DNA from: JAZRWQ01 sp045599805
GTDB lineage: Bacteria > Bacillota > Clostridia > Oscillospirales > UMGS1783
Length of the DNA: 10,743 bases
Direction of reading: 5' to 3'
Assembly (NCBI GenBank): GCA_045599805.1
Contig: JAZRWQ010000023.1
Location: 1-10,743, forward strand
A program made the position numbers and the translations under genes. Below are positions 1 through 7,996 of the stretch, one piece after another. Numbering within the stretch: position 1 is the first letter of the stretch; every line of letters begins with the position of its first letter. Below the pieces are notes generated by a model. The model was not told where the DNA came from. It saw only the letters and a list, made by a program, of their open reading frames with translations, and searched no databases.

Positions 1-977
1 TAGACGGCGTGACCGAGGCCGTATATCTTGCCGCTGCCGTCATTTGCCTGACCTTTCAGGATCTTATCGAGATATGCACCCACGCAGTCATCACTTTCGG
101 GATGAGAAACGTTTGCCTTGATATTTTCGAACATTTCCATTACCTTTGCATTTGCGCCGCCGTGCAGAGGGCCCTTGAGCGAGCCTACCGCGCCTGCGAT
201 GGCGCTGTAGGTATCCGAGCCGGTGGACGAGATGGTGCGGCAGGTGAACGCCGAGTTATTACCGCCGCCATGCTCGGCATGAAGTATCATCATGATATCA
301 AGAAGCTTTGCCTCGTCATCGGTATAGGATTTATCCTTTCTGAGCATTCTGAGGAAGTTTTCGGAAACCGAAAGACTTTCCTTGGGATTATGGAGGTAGA
401 GCGATTTACCGTCATAATAATGGCGCTTTACCGCGTAGGCATTGGCAACTATGCCGGGAAAACGCGCAATAAGCTCTATTGATTGGCGCAGAAGGTTTTC
501 CACCGATGTGTCATCGGGGTTTTCATCGTAGGAATAAAGTGACATGACGCCTCTGGCAAGCTTATTCATTATATTCTTACTCGGCGCCTTTATTATCATA
601 TCCTCAACGAAATAATCGGGGAATTTTCTTGCACTTCTGAGAACATCGGTGAACATATTAAGCTGTTCCGTGGTGGGAAGCTTGCCCAGAAGCAGAAGAT
701 ACGCCACCTCTTCGTAGCCGAAGGTATTGCTTTTTACATGAGACTCGACGATATCTTCAACGCTGATGCCTCTGTAATAAAGCTTGCCGGGCATAGGCAC
801 ACGCTGACCGTCTTCTATATAATAACCCTGAACACTTCCTATACCGGTTATGCCGGCAAGTACGCCGGTACCGTCGTCATTACGCAGACCTCTTTTTACG
901 TTGGTGAAAAGATTATCATTAAATGTATATTCGGATGAGATGTTGCTGCACAGTTTTGAAATATATTCGTTTATCAT
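1..977 (-). CDS. gltA: Citrate synthase, partial (C-terminus beyond left edge)
   Basis: This enzyme condenses acetyl-CoA with oxaloacetate to citrate in the cytoplasm, the first step of the oxidative TCA branch. The first 325 residues are visible, starting at ATG 977-975 behind an AAGGAGAGGT ribosome binding site about 5 nt upstream. Translated minus-strand motifs are characteristic of the family: HAEHGGGNNSAFTCR near residues 237-251, GPLHGGAN with the first catalytic histidine at 272, and GLGHAV with the second catalytic histidine at 323. The frame leaves the window just after this motif, so the catalytic aspartate and the C-terminal small domain are not seen. The gene diverges from the aconitase-family gene across a shared promoter region, which fits joint control of 2-oxoglutarate and glutamate supply. 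It could be called citZ in Firmicutes usage; a 2-methylcitrate synthase activity cannot be excluded, but the neighbours favour citrate synthase. Confidence 0.95.
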   Translation of the reverse strand, partial: MINEYISKLCSNISSEYTFNDNLFTNVKRGLRNDDGTGVLAGITGIGSVQGYYIEDGQRVPMPGKLYYRGISVEDIVESHVKSNTFGYEEVAYLLLLGKLPTTEQLNMFTDVLRSARKFPDYFVEDMIIKAPSKNIMNKLARGVMSLYSYDENPDDTSVENLLRQSIELIARFPGIVANAYAVKRHYYDGKSLYLHNPKESLSVSENFLRMLRKDKSYTDDEAKLLDIMMILHAEHGGGNNSAFTCRTISSTGSDTYSAIAGAVGSLKGPLHGGANAKVMEMFENIKANVSHPESDDCVGAYLDKILKGQANDGSGKIYGLGHAV

Positions 978-1005
978 TTTACCTCTCCTTACAAGTTACA
1001 GAATC

Positions 1006-1034
1006 ATTATACCATTTATTTCTTAAAATGCAAG
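1006..1034 (-). promoter_or_regulatory. Promoter of citrate synthase gene
   Basis: Read on the minus strand, a perfect TATAAT (1006-1011) is preceded by TGG, making an extended -10 element. A weak -35-like TTGCAT or CTTGCA lies 16-17 nt upstream (about 1028-1034). Predicted transcription starts near 1000, giving a short leader of some 20 nt containing the ribosome binding site. The call rests on consensus match and position only. Confidence 0.7.
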
Positions 1035-1053
1035 AAAAATTTTTTTCCATGCA
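1029..1053. promoter_or_regulatory. Imperfect palindrome, candidate operator
   Basis: A 25-nt imperfect inverted repeat with TGCA at both ends and an A-tract/T-tract centre; 9 of 12 symmetric positions pair. It overlaps the -35 region of the citrate synthase promoter and lies about 80 bp upstream of the divergent aconitase promoter, where a regulator of both genes could sit. It does not match the ATAA-N7-TTAT pattern I associate with Bacillus CcpC, and AT-rich DNA gives such symmetry by chance, so this is tentative. Confidence 0.25.
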
Positions 1054-1131
1054 AAAATTAGGGTTTTTATATGCCAAATCAGAGTAAACTCAAAAAATAC
1101 TGAACAGAAAATGAAAAATCTTGCAAAACAC

Positions 1132-1159
1132 TTGCCATTTTGAATTATTGTGTTATACT
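1132..1159 (+). promoter_or_regulatory. Promoter of aconitase-icd operon
   Basis: TTGCCA (1132-1137) and TATACT (1154-1159) are separated by 16 nt, and TGT directly before the -10 gives an extended -10. Transcription would start near 1166, inside the upstream in-frame extension of the aconitase reading frame. This supports the downstream start at 1196. Confidence 0.7.
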
Positions 1160-1195
1160 TATATATTATATGGAAAGAGAAAGGAAAATTTCTTT

Positions 1196-3439
1196 ATGGC
1201 AAAGCTGCACAGCGAAGGTTTTATTCTTAAAAACGGAGCGCCGGTATGCGCACCCGGAAATGCGGACAAAAACGCATTGAGAAGAAAAACCATTGCATAT
1301 TCAATACTTGAATCACACAACAAATCGGACAGCGATAATCTTTTCAGAATAAAATTCGACAGCCTTATTTCGCACGACATAACCTACGTTGGCATTATAC
1401 AGACGGCAAAGGCAAGCGGACTTGAAAAGTTTCCCGTGCCTTATGTTATGACCAACTGCCACAACAGCTTATGCGCGGTAGGCGGCACCATAAACGAGGA
1501 TGACCACGTATTCGGTTTATCAGCCGCAAAGAAATACGGCGGCATATACGTTCCGGCAAATCTCGCGGTAATACACCAGTATGCAAGAGAGATGCTTTCC
1601 GGCTGCGGCAGAATGATACTCGGCTCGGACAGCCACACACGCTACGGCGCGATGGGCACCATGGGCGTAGGCGAGGGCGGCCCCGAAATAGTAAAGCAGC
1701 TTTTGTCGAACACCTATGATATTACTCCGCCGGAGGTTGTGCTCGTATATCTCACGGGAACACCGCGAAAAGGCGTAGGCCCGCAGGACATTGCCATTGA
1801 GCTGTGCGGCGCCGTATACAAAAACGGATTCGTTAAGAACAAGGTTCTGGAATTTGCCGGCCCCGGCGTTAAAAATCTGCCGATGGATTTCAGAATAGGC
1901 ATAGACGTTATGACGACCGAGACCGCCTGCCTGTCATCCGTATGGATAACCGACGAAAAGGTTGAAGAATATCTTGCGGCACACGGCAGACAGGATGCAT
2001 ATAAAAAGCTTGACACTACCGACGGCGCATACTACGACAGACTTATTGAGATAGATTTGTCACAAAGCGAACCCATGGCGGCACTTCCCTTCCATCCTTC
2101 GGAGGCATGCACGATAAGAGAGCTTATCGCAAATGCATCAGATATTTTCCGCGATGCCGAAAAGCGCGCGCTGAATCAGTTCGGCGGCAAGGCTGCACTT
2201 GACCTTGTATCCAAAATAAAGGACGGGAAAATCATCACCGACCAGGGCGTTATCGCAGGTTGTTCGGGCGGTATGTACGACAATATCGCAGAGGCCGCCG
2301 CAATACTCAAAGGCGGCGATACCGGCTGCGGCTACTTCAGCCTTTCGGTTTATCCGCCAAGCATGCCGGTTAATCTCGAGCTTATAAAGAACGGCATACA
2401 GCAGCAGCTTATGGAGGCAGGCGCGGTATTCAAGCCCTGCTTCTGCGGCCCCTGCTTCGGTGCAGGCGATGTACCGGCAAACAACGCTCTTTCGATAAGA
2501 CATACAACCCGAAACTTCCCCAACCGCGAGGGCTCAAAGCCCGGCGACGGACAATTATCCGCCGTTATGCTTATGGATGCGCGCAGTATTGCCGCAACGG
2601 CACGAAATCACGGTGTGCTTACGCCTGCCGATGAAATTGACTATACTCCCGCACCGGCACATGCTTATTCATTTGATAAGACCGTTTACGAAAAGAGAGT
2701 TTATAAGGGCTTCGGGAAGGCCGACGAAAGCGCCGAGCTTCGATTCGGACCGAATATTACCGAATGGCCGAAGATCCCCTCTTTATCAGATGATATCCTT
2801 TTAAGGCTTGACTGCGTGATTCACGATCCAGTTACCACTACCGATGAGCTTATACCCTCGGGAGAAACGTCATCTTACCGTTCAAATCCAATTAAGCTTG
2901 CTTCCTTTGCTCTTTCAAGAAGAGATCCAAAGTATACCTTAAGAGCCGCCGAAACGAAGGCTATGGAAGTGGCACGCAAAGACGGAAAGCTTGACGGCAA
3001 GCTCAAAGAGAAACTTGATAGATACGGCATAAGCCTTGATAACGCAAGCATCGCATCGGTCATCTTTGCAAACAAGCCGGGCGACGGCTCGGCAAGAGAG
3101 CAGGCGGCATCCTGCCAGAGAGTGCTCGGCGGCGGCGCGAATATCTGCTACGAATTCGCCACCAAGAGATATCGCTCCAACTGCATAAACTGGGGCATGC
3201 TTCCCTTTACCATTGATGCCGACACCGAATTTAATTACGAGTGCGGAGATTTGATTTTCGTCAAAGGCGTCAGGGATGCGATAATAAATAAAAAGACCGA
3301 TTTTGCCGCCACGGTAATTACCGATAACGGAACAAAGGATATAACACTGCATATTGCAAACCTTACCGATGAGGAAAGAGAAATAATACTCTGCGGCTGT
3401 CTTATGAACTATTACGCTTCCCGAAAGAAGGAGATGTAA
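1196..3439 (+). CDS. acn: Aconitase-family hydratase (probable aconitate hydratase)
   Basis: A 747-residue aconitase-superfamily protein, expected to isomerise citrate to isocitrate with a [4Fe-4S] cluster. Visible motifs are NCHN (88-91), DDH (102-104), SDSHT (144-148), a cluster cysteine in AGCSGG (Cys356), CFCGPC with Cys417 and Cys420, RNFPNREG (439-446), and a C-terminal swivel domain with GDGSAREQAA (629-638) and NWGMLPF (665-671). Three cluster cysteines are therefore present, but the usual SCTNSS motif is replaced by GCSGGM. In length and motif style it resembles the YbhJ/hydratase branch more than classical AcnA or AcnB; this is from memory of the families. ATG 1196 is chosen because AAAGGA lies 10 nt upstream and the promoter overlaps the longer frame from 1121. 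One nucleotide separates it from isocitrate dehydrogenase, which strongly supports an aconitase role. Confidence 0.88.
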   Translation: MAKLHSEGFILKNGAPVCAPGNADKNALRRKTIAYSILESHNKSDSDNLFRIKFDSLISHDITYVGIIQTAKASGLEKFPVPYVMTNCHNSLCAVGGTINEDDHVFGLSAAKKYGGIYVPANLAVIHQYAREMLSGCGRMILGSDSHTRYGAMGTMGVGEGGPEIVKQLLSNTYDITPPEVVLVYLTGTPRKGVGPQDIAIELCGAVYKNGFVKNKVLEFAGPGVKNLPMDFRIGIDVMTTETACLSSVWITDEKVEEYLAAHGRQDAYKKLDTTDGAYYDRLIEIDLSQSEPMAALPFHPSEACTIRELIANASDIFRDAEKRALNQFGGKAALDLVSKIKDGKIITDQGVIAGCSGGMYDNIAEAAAILKGGDTGCGYFSLSVYPPSMPVNLELIKNGIQQQLMEAGAVFKPCFCGPCFGAGDVPANNALSIRHTTRNFPNREGSKPGDGQLSAVMLMDARSIAATARNHGVLTPADEIDYTPAPAHAYSFDKTVYEKRVYKGFGKADESAELRFGPNITEWPKIPSLSDDILLRLDCVIHDPVTTTDELIPSGETSSYRSNPIKLASFALSRRDPKYTLRAAETKAMEVARKDGKLDGKLKEKLDRYGISLDNASIASVIFANKPGDGSAREQAASCQRVLGGGANICYEFATKRYRSNCINWGMLPFTIDADTEFNYECGDLIFVKGVRDAIINKKTDFAATVITDNGTKDITLHIANLTDEEREIILCGCLMNYYASRKKEM

Positions 3440-3440
3440 A

Positions 3441-4649
3441 ATGGAAAGAATAAAAATGAACCCCATCGTTGAGATGGATGGGGATGAGATGACAAGAATT
3501 TTATGGAAGGTAATAAAGGATGAACTTCTCTTGCCTTTCGTCGAATTGAATACCGAGTATTACGATTTGGGATTAAAGCACAGAGACGAGACCGACGATC
3601 AGGTTACCGTTGACAGCGCGGTCGCCACGAAGAAATACAAGGTTGCCGTTAAATGCGCCACCATTACTCCCAACGCGCAGCGCATGGAGGAATATAATCT
3701 CAAAAAGATGTGGAAGAGCCCCAACGGCACCATACGCGCCATACTTGACGGCACGGTTTTCCGCGCGCCGATACTTACCGAAAGAATCAAGCCCTACGTG
3801 CCCCGCTGGACAAAGCCGATAACGATAGCACGTCACGCATACGGCGACGTTTACAAGGGCACCGAGTACCGCGTACCCGGCGCAGGCAAGGCGGAACTGT
3901 TGTTCACCCCTGCCGACGGCTCAGCTCCGTTCAGAGAAACGGTATTCGATTTTGAGGGCGCAGGCGTTTTACAGGGCTTATATAATAAGGAAGATTCGAT
4001 ATCATCCTTTGCAAGATGTTGTTTTGAATATGCGCTTTCCACCAAGCAGGATTTATGGTTTGCCACAAAGGACACCATATCCAAGCAGTATGACCAGACC
4101 TTTAAGCTTGTTTTCCAGGATATTTTCGACAAGGAATATGCCGACAAATTCAAAGAAGCGGGCATCGAATATTTCTACACTCTTATTGACGATGCCGTTG
4201 CCCGTGTGATTCGCTCGGAGGGCGGATATATCTGGGCCTGCAAGAACTATGACGGCGATGTTATGAGCGACATGGTTTCCACCGCCTTCGGCTCGCTTGC
4301 CATGATGACGAGCGTACTCGTAAGCCCGGACGGCAACTATGAATTTGAAGCGGCGCACGGCACGGTTACCCGGCACTACTACAAATACCTGAAGGGCGAA
4401 AAAACATCGACCAACCCGATAGCATTGATTTACGCATGGTCGGGTGCGCTTAAAAAGCGCGGAGAGATAGACGGCAACACACCGCTTATCGATTTCGGCA
4501 AAAAGCTTGAAGAGGCCTGCCTTAAAACGATTTCCGACGGCATACTTACAAAAGATCTTGCCGCATTATGCACCGACAGCGATATAACCGTCGTGGATAG
4601 CTGGGAGTTCATAAAAGCGATAAGAGAACGCCTTGAAAAAAGTCTTTAA
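3441..4649 (+). CDS. icd: NADP-dependent isocitrate dehydrogenase, eukaryotic-like type
   Basis: The 402-residue product oxidatively decarboxylates isocitrate to 2-oxoglutarate and yields NADPH. It is of the homodimeric type related to eukaryotic IDH1/IDH2, not the E. coli Icd type. The start is MNPIVEMDGDEMTRI-like (residues 6-20), the substrate loop is SPNGTIR (93-99), and further substrate-contact positions are Arg108, Arg131 and Tyr138. The Mg-binding region is LIDDAVAR (248-255) with NYDGDVMSD (269-277). HGTVTRHY (306-313) carries the Arg-His pair expected for NADP preference. AAGGAG lies 7 nt before ATG 3441, inside the end of the aconitase gene, so the two are likely translationally coupled in one operon. 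A second Met at residue 6 is a weaker start. A terminator follows directly. Confidence 0.97.
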   Translation: MERIKMNPIVEMDGDEMTRILWKVIKDELLLPFVELNTEYYDLGLKHRDETDDQVTVDSAVATKKYKVAVKCATITPNAQRMEEYNLKKMWKSPNGTIRAILDGTVFRAPILTERIKPYVPRWTKPITIARHAYGDVYKGTEYRVPGAGKAELLFTPADGSAPFRETVFDFEGAGVLQGLYNKEDSISSFARCCFEYALSTKQDLWFATKDTISKQYDQTFKLVFQDIFDKEYADKFKEAGIEYFYTLIDDAVARVIRSEGGYIWACKNYDGDVMSDMVSTAFGSLAMMTSVLVSPDGNYEFEAAHGTVTRHYYKYLKGEKTSTNPIALIYAWSGALKKRGEIDGNTPLIDFGKKLEEACLKTISDGILTKDLAALCTDSDITVVDSWEFIKAIRERLEKSL

Positions 4650-4652
4650 TTA

Positions 4653-4689
4653 AAAAAATCTGCATACCGAAAAGGTATGCAGATTTTTT
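4653..4689. terminator. Bidirectional intrinsic terminator (icd / cdaR)
   Basis: A perfect 16-bp stem (left arm 4653-4668, right arm 4674-4689) with a 5-nt GAAAA loop. Its core is TCTGCATACC paired with GGTATGCAGA, flanked by six A on one side and six T on the other, so both strands give a GC-containing stem followed by a U-tract. It lies 3 nt from the stop of icd and 3 nt from the stop of cdaR, which converge here. Confidence 0.93.
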
Positions 4690-4692
4690 ATT

Positions 4693-5961
4693 TTACTGTT
4701 TATTGATATTTACCGCTGCGGTGTACTTGCCGTGAACGCCGACCTTATTGCCAACATCGTTTTTGAAGGTAAAGGTTACCGGCTGAGTAACCGTGCCGTT
4801 TGTAGCGGTAACTGTGCCCATATCGATATTTGCCGTTATATCCTCAACGTTAATAGCATCGACTACGTTCGGTACGCCTCTGAGCTTAACGGTTATCGGC
4901 TCGGAAACGGTTGCCTTTATGCCGTCGGGCAGGTTGTTCAGTACAACCGATGCCGCCGGAATTTCAAAGGACTTTGTATGATATGTGCCGTACGTCAGCT
5001 TAACGCTTACCGATTTGACCTCATCTATTATCGTAAGTCCGCTGGGGCTTACAAGGTCAAAGCTTACGGAAGCATCGTTATCATAACGGGAGGTATCGAT
5101 AGTGCCCAAAATAAGCTGGTTGTATTCCTGCAAATCGCTTTCATTTCCGGCAACTCTTATGGACGACGGATTTATTTCATAGCTTACAACGGCTTCATCG
5201 CTGCCGCCGATGTTGTTTACAAGGGCTACCGAGAGCGGTATTTCCTTAATCTTGTAAACGGGAACATTTACCGATACCATATCGAAATCACTGCTTACGT
5301 TACTGCCTACGACCGAGCCGTTGCGGTCGGTTATTATTACCTGCGGACGTAAGGTTATACCGGATGTTAACGTGCTTATATCAACTTCGATGGGAATGGA
5401 ATCGACCGTATCAAGTATCTGCTTGGGACCTACGATGGTTACTGAGCTTGGTGACGGGGTGATATTGCCTATCATATAGCCTTCAACGGGGACGCCCATT
5501 GTCTGTATTTCCACGGGAACCGTCTTCTGATCCTTTATATCGAAGGAAATATTCATCTTGGAAGCCGACTGGTTGGCTATGGTAAGCTTATCGGAGTTGG
5601 GAAGGTTTATTTTTATCGGCAGCGAATAGTTGCCGGGGCCGGTTACCGAATCGAGATCGACGGTTACCGAAATGGAATCCTTCTTGAGGTTCGCAAGATA
5701 GATTCGCGGGCCGGAAACACGGATATCCACGTTGACATCATCCTTGGAAAGAATGGTAAGCCCGTTCTGATCGGGGATGCTTCCCTCCATTGCGATGGTT
5801 ACCGGGATGTCGTCAAAATCCGTCTTGTCGTTGGGGTTGTAGTAGCCGTTTACGTAAAACCACAGCGCCCATGCGCATACGAAGGAAATAACAAGCAAAA
5901 AGATGTTGCTGTTTACTATCTTTTTGATGCGGTTAAGGAGTTTGGTCCAGAAATTATTCAT
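4693..5961 (-). CDS. cdaR: YbbR-domain protein, CdaA regulator
   Basis: A 422-residue membrane-anchored extracytoplasmic protein. A short basic N-terminus (KLLNRIKKIV) is followed by one transmembrane segment at about 20-37. The rest is beta-rich sequence in which four YbbR-like repeats can be seen, at about 50-125, 143-220, 237-310 and 330-405, each opening with a PV.I-type strand and containing a V.V.GP or similar core. In Firmicutes, CdaR binds the membrane cyclase CdaA and tunes c-di-AMP synthesis. The gene starts 1 nt after the cdaA stop, and its AAGGAG ribosome binding site lies within the last cdaA codons, indicating coupled translation. In many relatives glmM follows cdaR; here the operon ends at the terminator shared with icd. 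The role is inferred from synteny and domain content. Confidence 0.9.
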   Translation of the reverse strand: MNNFWTKLLNRIKKIVNSNIFLLVISFVCAWALWFYVNGYYNPNDKTDFDDIPVTIAMEGSIPDQNGLTILSKDDVNVDIRVSGPRIYLANLKKDSISVTVDLDSVTGPGNYSLPIKINLPNSDKLTIANQSASKMNISFDIKDQKTVPVEIQTMGVPVEGYMIGNITPSPSSVTIVGPKQILDTVDSIPIEVDISTLTSGITLRPQVIITDRNGSVVGSNVSSDFDMVSVNVPVYKIKEIPLSVALVNNIGGSDEAVVSYEINPSSIRVAGNESDLQEYNQLILGTIDTSRYDNDASVSFDLVSPSGLTIIDEVKSVSVKLTYGTYHTKSFEIPAASVVLNNLPDGIKATVSEPITVKLRGVPNVVDAINVEDITANIDMGTVTATNGTVTQPVTFTFKNDVGNKVGVHGKYTAAVNINKQ

Positions 5962-5962
5962 A

Positions 5963-6817
5963 CTACTTCTCCTTTCTTCTCAGCAAATCTTTTGCCTTGT
6001 CGGTCATTTTCTTTTCCTGCTCAAGGTGAAGATGTATATTGAGAATATCCAAAAGCTGCTTTTCGGAAAGGTTTCTTGTCAGTGTGCCGTTGTGCGCAAC
6101 GGAAATGGAGCCGGTTTCCTCCGATACTACTACAACAACGCAGTCGGCAACCTCGGACATGCCGATGGATGCTCTGTGGCGTGTGCCCAGCTCGGACGGA
6201 AGGTCTTTATTCTTTGTAAGCGGAAGCACACAGCCTGCCGCGAGCACTCTGCCGTCTCTTACGATGGCGGCGCCGTCGTGCAGGGGTGCTTTGGGATAAA
6301 AGATGTTCTGCACCATTTCATCCGACATGGAAGCATCTATCACCGTACCGGAATTCACGATATCACCAAGCTTCGTACTTCCCTCTACAACGATAAGAGC
6401 ACCTGTTTTTGTTTTGGACATGGCAAGACAGGAGGAGGTTATAACGTTTACGCAGTTGTGAAGTATATCCTCTCTGCTTTCCTTTACGTTGAATACCGAC
6501 TTGAAATTGAATTTCGTTCTGCCGAATCGCTCAAGCATCGAGCGTATTTCGGGCTGGAAAATGATTATTATTGCAAGTACGCCGAATTCAAGCACCGACT
6601 TTATGATAAATGAGGTCGCGTTGAATTTGGCAAGATCGGCAATAGCCCATAGCGCAAGGAGAAGGATTATGCCCTTCATCAGCGGAGCTGCCTGGGTTTC
6701 TTTAACGAATTTGATTATTAAAAACACTATCAGCGTTACCAGAATGATATCGAGAGTATCGCTGAAGAAGTCGAAAGTTTTCAGATTTTGCGCAAGAAAA
6801 CCGAAAAAGGTTGACAT
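5963..6817 (-). CDS. cdaA: Diadenylate cyclase CdaA (DisA_N/DAC domain)
   Basis: The 284-residue membrane protein makes the essential second messenger c-di-AMP from two ATP, controlling potassium and osmolyte balance and the cell envelope. Three hydrophobic segments at about 21-39, 48-62 and 70-88 precede a linker and a cytoplasmic DAC domain. The catalytic motifs are intact: HDGAAIV (180-186, with DGA at 181-183) and GTRHRA (211-216, with RHR at 213-215). The C-terminal tail is charged and helical (about 262-284). ATG 6817 is chosen because AAGGTGAT lies 7 nt upstream; an in-frame ATG at 6856 would place the start inside a 5'-UTR hairpin and has no ribosome binding site. It is the first gene of the cdaA-cdaR operon. 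Confidence 0.95.
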   Translation of the reverse strand: MSTFFGFLAQNLKTFDFFSDTLDIILVTLIVFLIIKFVKETQAAPLMKGIILLLALWAIADLAKFNATSFIIKSVLEFGVLAIIIIFQPEIRSMLERFGRTKFNFKSVFNVKESREDILHNCVNVITSSCLAMSKTKTGALIVVEGSTKLGDIVNSGTVIDASMSDEMVQNIFYPKAPLHDGAAIVRDGRVLAAGCVLPLTKNKDLPSELGTRHRASIGMSEVADCVVVVVSEETGSISVAHNGTLTRNLSEKQLLDILNIHLHLEQEKKMTDKAKDLLRRKEK

Positions 6818-6835
6818 ATATTTTATCACCTTCCC

Positions 6836-6859
6836 GATTTGATTTATAAATATCAAATC
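6836..6859 (-). promoter_or_regulatory. 5'-UTR stem-loop ahead of cdaA
   Basis: A perfect 8-bp inverted repeat, GATTTGAT with ATCAAATC, around an 8-nt AT-only loop. It would lie at the very 5' end of the mRNA from the predicted promoter (start near 6862), and only 3 nt separate it from the AAGGTGAT ribosome binding site. Possible roles are transcript stabilisation, translational control or a protein operator; the sequence does not decide between these. Confidence 0.45.
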
Positions 6860-6868
6860 TTTTTTTAT

Positions 6869-6896
6869 ATTGTAACATATTATTTGGAATAATCAA
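6869..6896 (-). promoter_or_regulatory. Promoter of cdaA-cdaR
   Basis: On the minus strand, TTGATT (6891-6896) and TACAAT (6869-6874) are 16 nt apart, and TGT before the -10 gives an extended -10. The -35 hexamer overlaps the stop codon of the upstream desulfurase-family gene. No terminator is visible between the two, so cdaA may also receive read-through transcription. Confidence 0.6.
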
Positions 6897-7996
6897 ATAA
6901 CTTTATATGAATTTTTCATAAAAACAGATAATTTTTTTACCTCTTTTACGGTATTGAAGGCTCCGAAGGAGGCACGAAGCGCACCGGAAGACAAGGTGCC
7001 GTATTTTTTATGGGCAAGCGGCGCGCAATGAAGCCCTGCGCGGAGGCAGAATCCGGCTTCATTCAGTATCTCGGCGTACCTTTCTGAGGAGACACCGTTT
7101 ACGTTGAACGCCAATATCCCGCTTTGCGGCTTTTTAATTACATTAAATCTTTTATCGTGAGCTATTTCCTCATAAAGGGTATTCGCAAGCATCGTTTCGT
7201 ATTCGCCTATCTGTGACGCTCCGATGCTTTTCACATATTCCACCCCGCTTAAAAGAGAAACTATGCCGGGAGTATTAAGCGTGCCTGCCTCGTATCTTTC
7301 GGGAGCGTCCTTTGGCATATCGGGACTTACCGACATACTGCCCGAGCCGCCGAAAAAGACCGGCCTCGGCATTTTTCCGTTCAGGATCATTATGCCGCTT
7401 CCCTGCATGCCCATAAGCCCCTTATGCCCCGGAGCACATAAGATATCCATGCCGATTTCGGGGATATCCATATCGGTATTGCCGGCACACTGGGAAGCAT
7501 CGGCTATATAGATAAGCCCCTTTTCACGAGCAAACCCCGCTATTTTTTCGCAGGGCAGCTTTTCGCCGGTAAGATTGCTGCACATAGTCATTATTATCGC
7601 TTTTGTGTTTTTTTGTAAGCTTTTTTGCATATTGCGTATGATATCGCCTTTTGTGCTTACCACCGAATACTGCGCGCCGCTGTTACGCACCGGACGGTAT
7701 ACCGAGTTGTGCTCAAGGTCGCTGATGAGTACATGGTCGGAGGATGATATACTGCCGAGTATCGCGATATTGAGAGCGTGGGTGGCGTTCAGCGTGAAGA
7801 CCACATTTTCGGGCTTTACGTTAAAAAGTTCCGCAACCGATTTTCGGCAGCGGTAAACGATACCGTCCGCTTCAATAGCGGCGCTGTGCCCCGAACGCCC
7901 CGGATTTGCACCGTTATGCGATATCCACCGGAAGGTATTTCTTATCACGCTGTCGGGTTTTGGGAATGAGGACGCCGCGTTATCAAAATATATCAC
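6893..7996 (-). CDS. Class V aminotransferase, cysteine desulfurase family
   Basis: A 367-residue PLP enzyme of the NifS/SufS/Csd fold, expected to take sulfur (or selenium) from cysteine (or selenocysteine) onto an active-site cysteine. Seen motifs: YFDNAAS at the N-terminus (3-9), LNATHALN (69-76), His96 in DLEHNS for stacking on PLP, Asp166 and Gln169 in ADASQ, the PLP lysine Lys192 in GHKG, and the catalytic Cys324 in RAGLHCAP. The start is GTG 7996-7994: an AGGGGAGG ribosome binding site lies 7 nt upstream, and the protein then begins just before the conserved FDNAAS strand. A longer frame from 8089 lacks such support. It overlaps the preceding DUF3343 gene by 4 nt (GTGA). The pairing resembles the EF2570-type family linked to selenium metabolism rather than the housekeeping IscS/SufS operons; no iscU, sufBCD or selD is in the window. 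Confidence 0.88.
   Translation of the reverse strand: MIYFDNAASSFPKPDSVIRNTFRWISHNGANPGRSGHSAAIEADGIVYRCRKSVAELFNVKPENVVFTLNATHALNIAILGSISSSDHVLISDLEHNSVYRPVRNSGAQYSVVSTKGDIIRNMQKSLQKNTKAIIMTMCSNLTGEKLPCEKIAGFAREKGLIYIADASQCAGNTDMDIPEIGMDILCAPGHKGLMGMQGSGIMILNGKMPRPVFFGGSGSMSVSPDMPKDAPERYEAGTLNTPGIVSLLSGVEYVKSIGASQIGEYETMLANTLYEEIAHDKRFNVIKKPQSGILAFNVNGVSSERYAEILNEAGFCLRAGLHCAPLAHKKYGTLSSGALRASFGAFNTVKEVKKLSVFMKNSYKVI

Noticed and set aside
9..482. 157-residue plus-strand open frame
   Set aside because: It is antisense to citrate synthase, whose minus-strand frame has clear catalytic motifs; the plus frame has no ribosome binding site or recognisable domain.
1029..1053. CcpC-type citrate-responsive operator
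   Set aside because: The palindrome does not contain the ATAA-N7-TTAT pattern, so no named regulator is assigned.
1121..1195. Longer N-terminus for the aconitase frame
   Set aside because: The extension covers the promoter -10 and predicted transcription start; ATG 1196 has a ribosome binding site and a normal N-terminus.
4732..5352. 206-residue plus-strand open frame
   Set aside because: It is the antisense shadow of cdaR.
5903..6613. 236-residue plus-strand open frame
   Set aside because: It is antisense to cdaA, whose DGA and RHR motifs are intact on the other strand.
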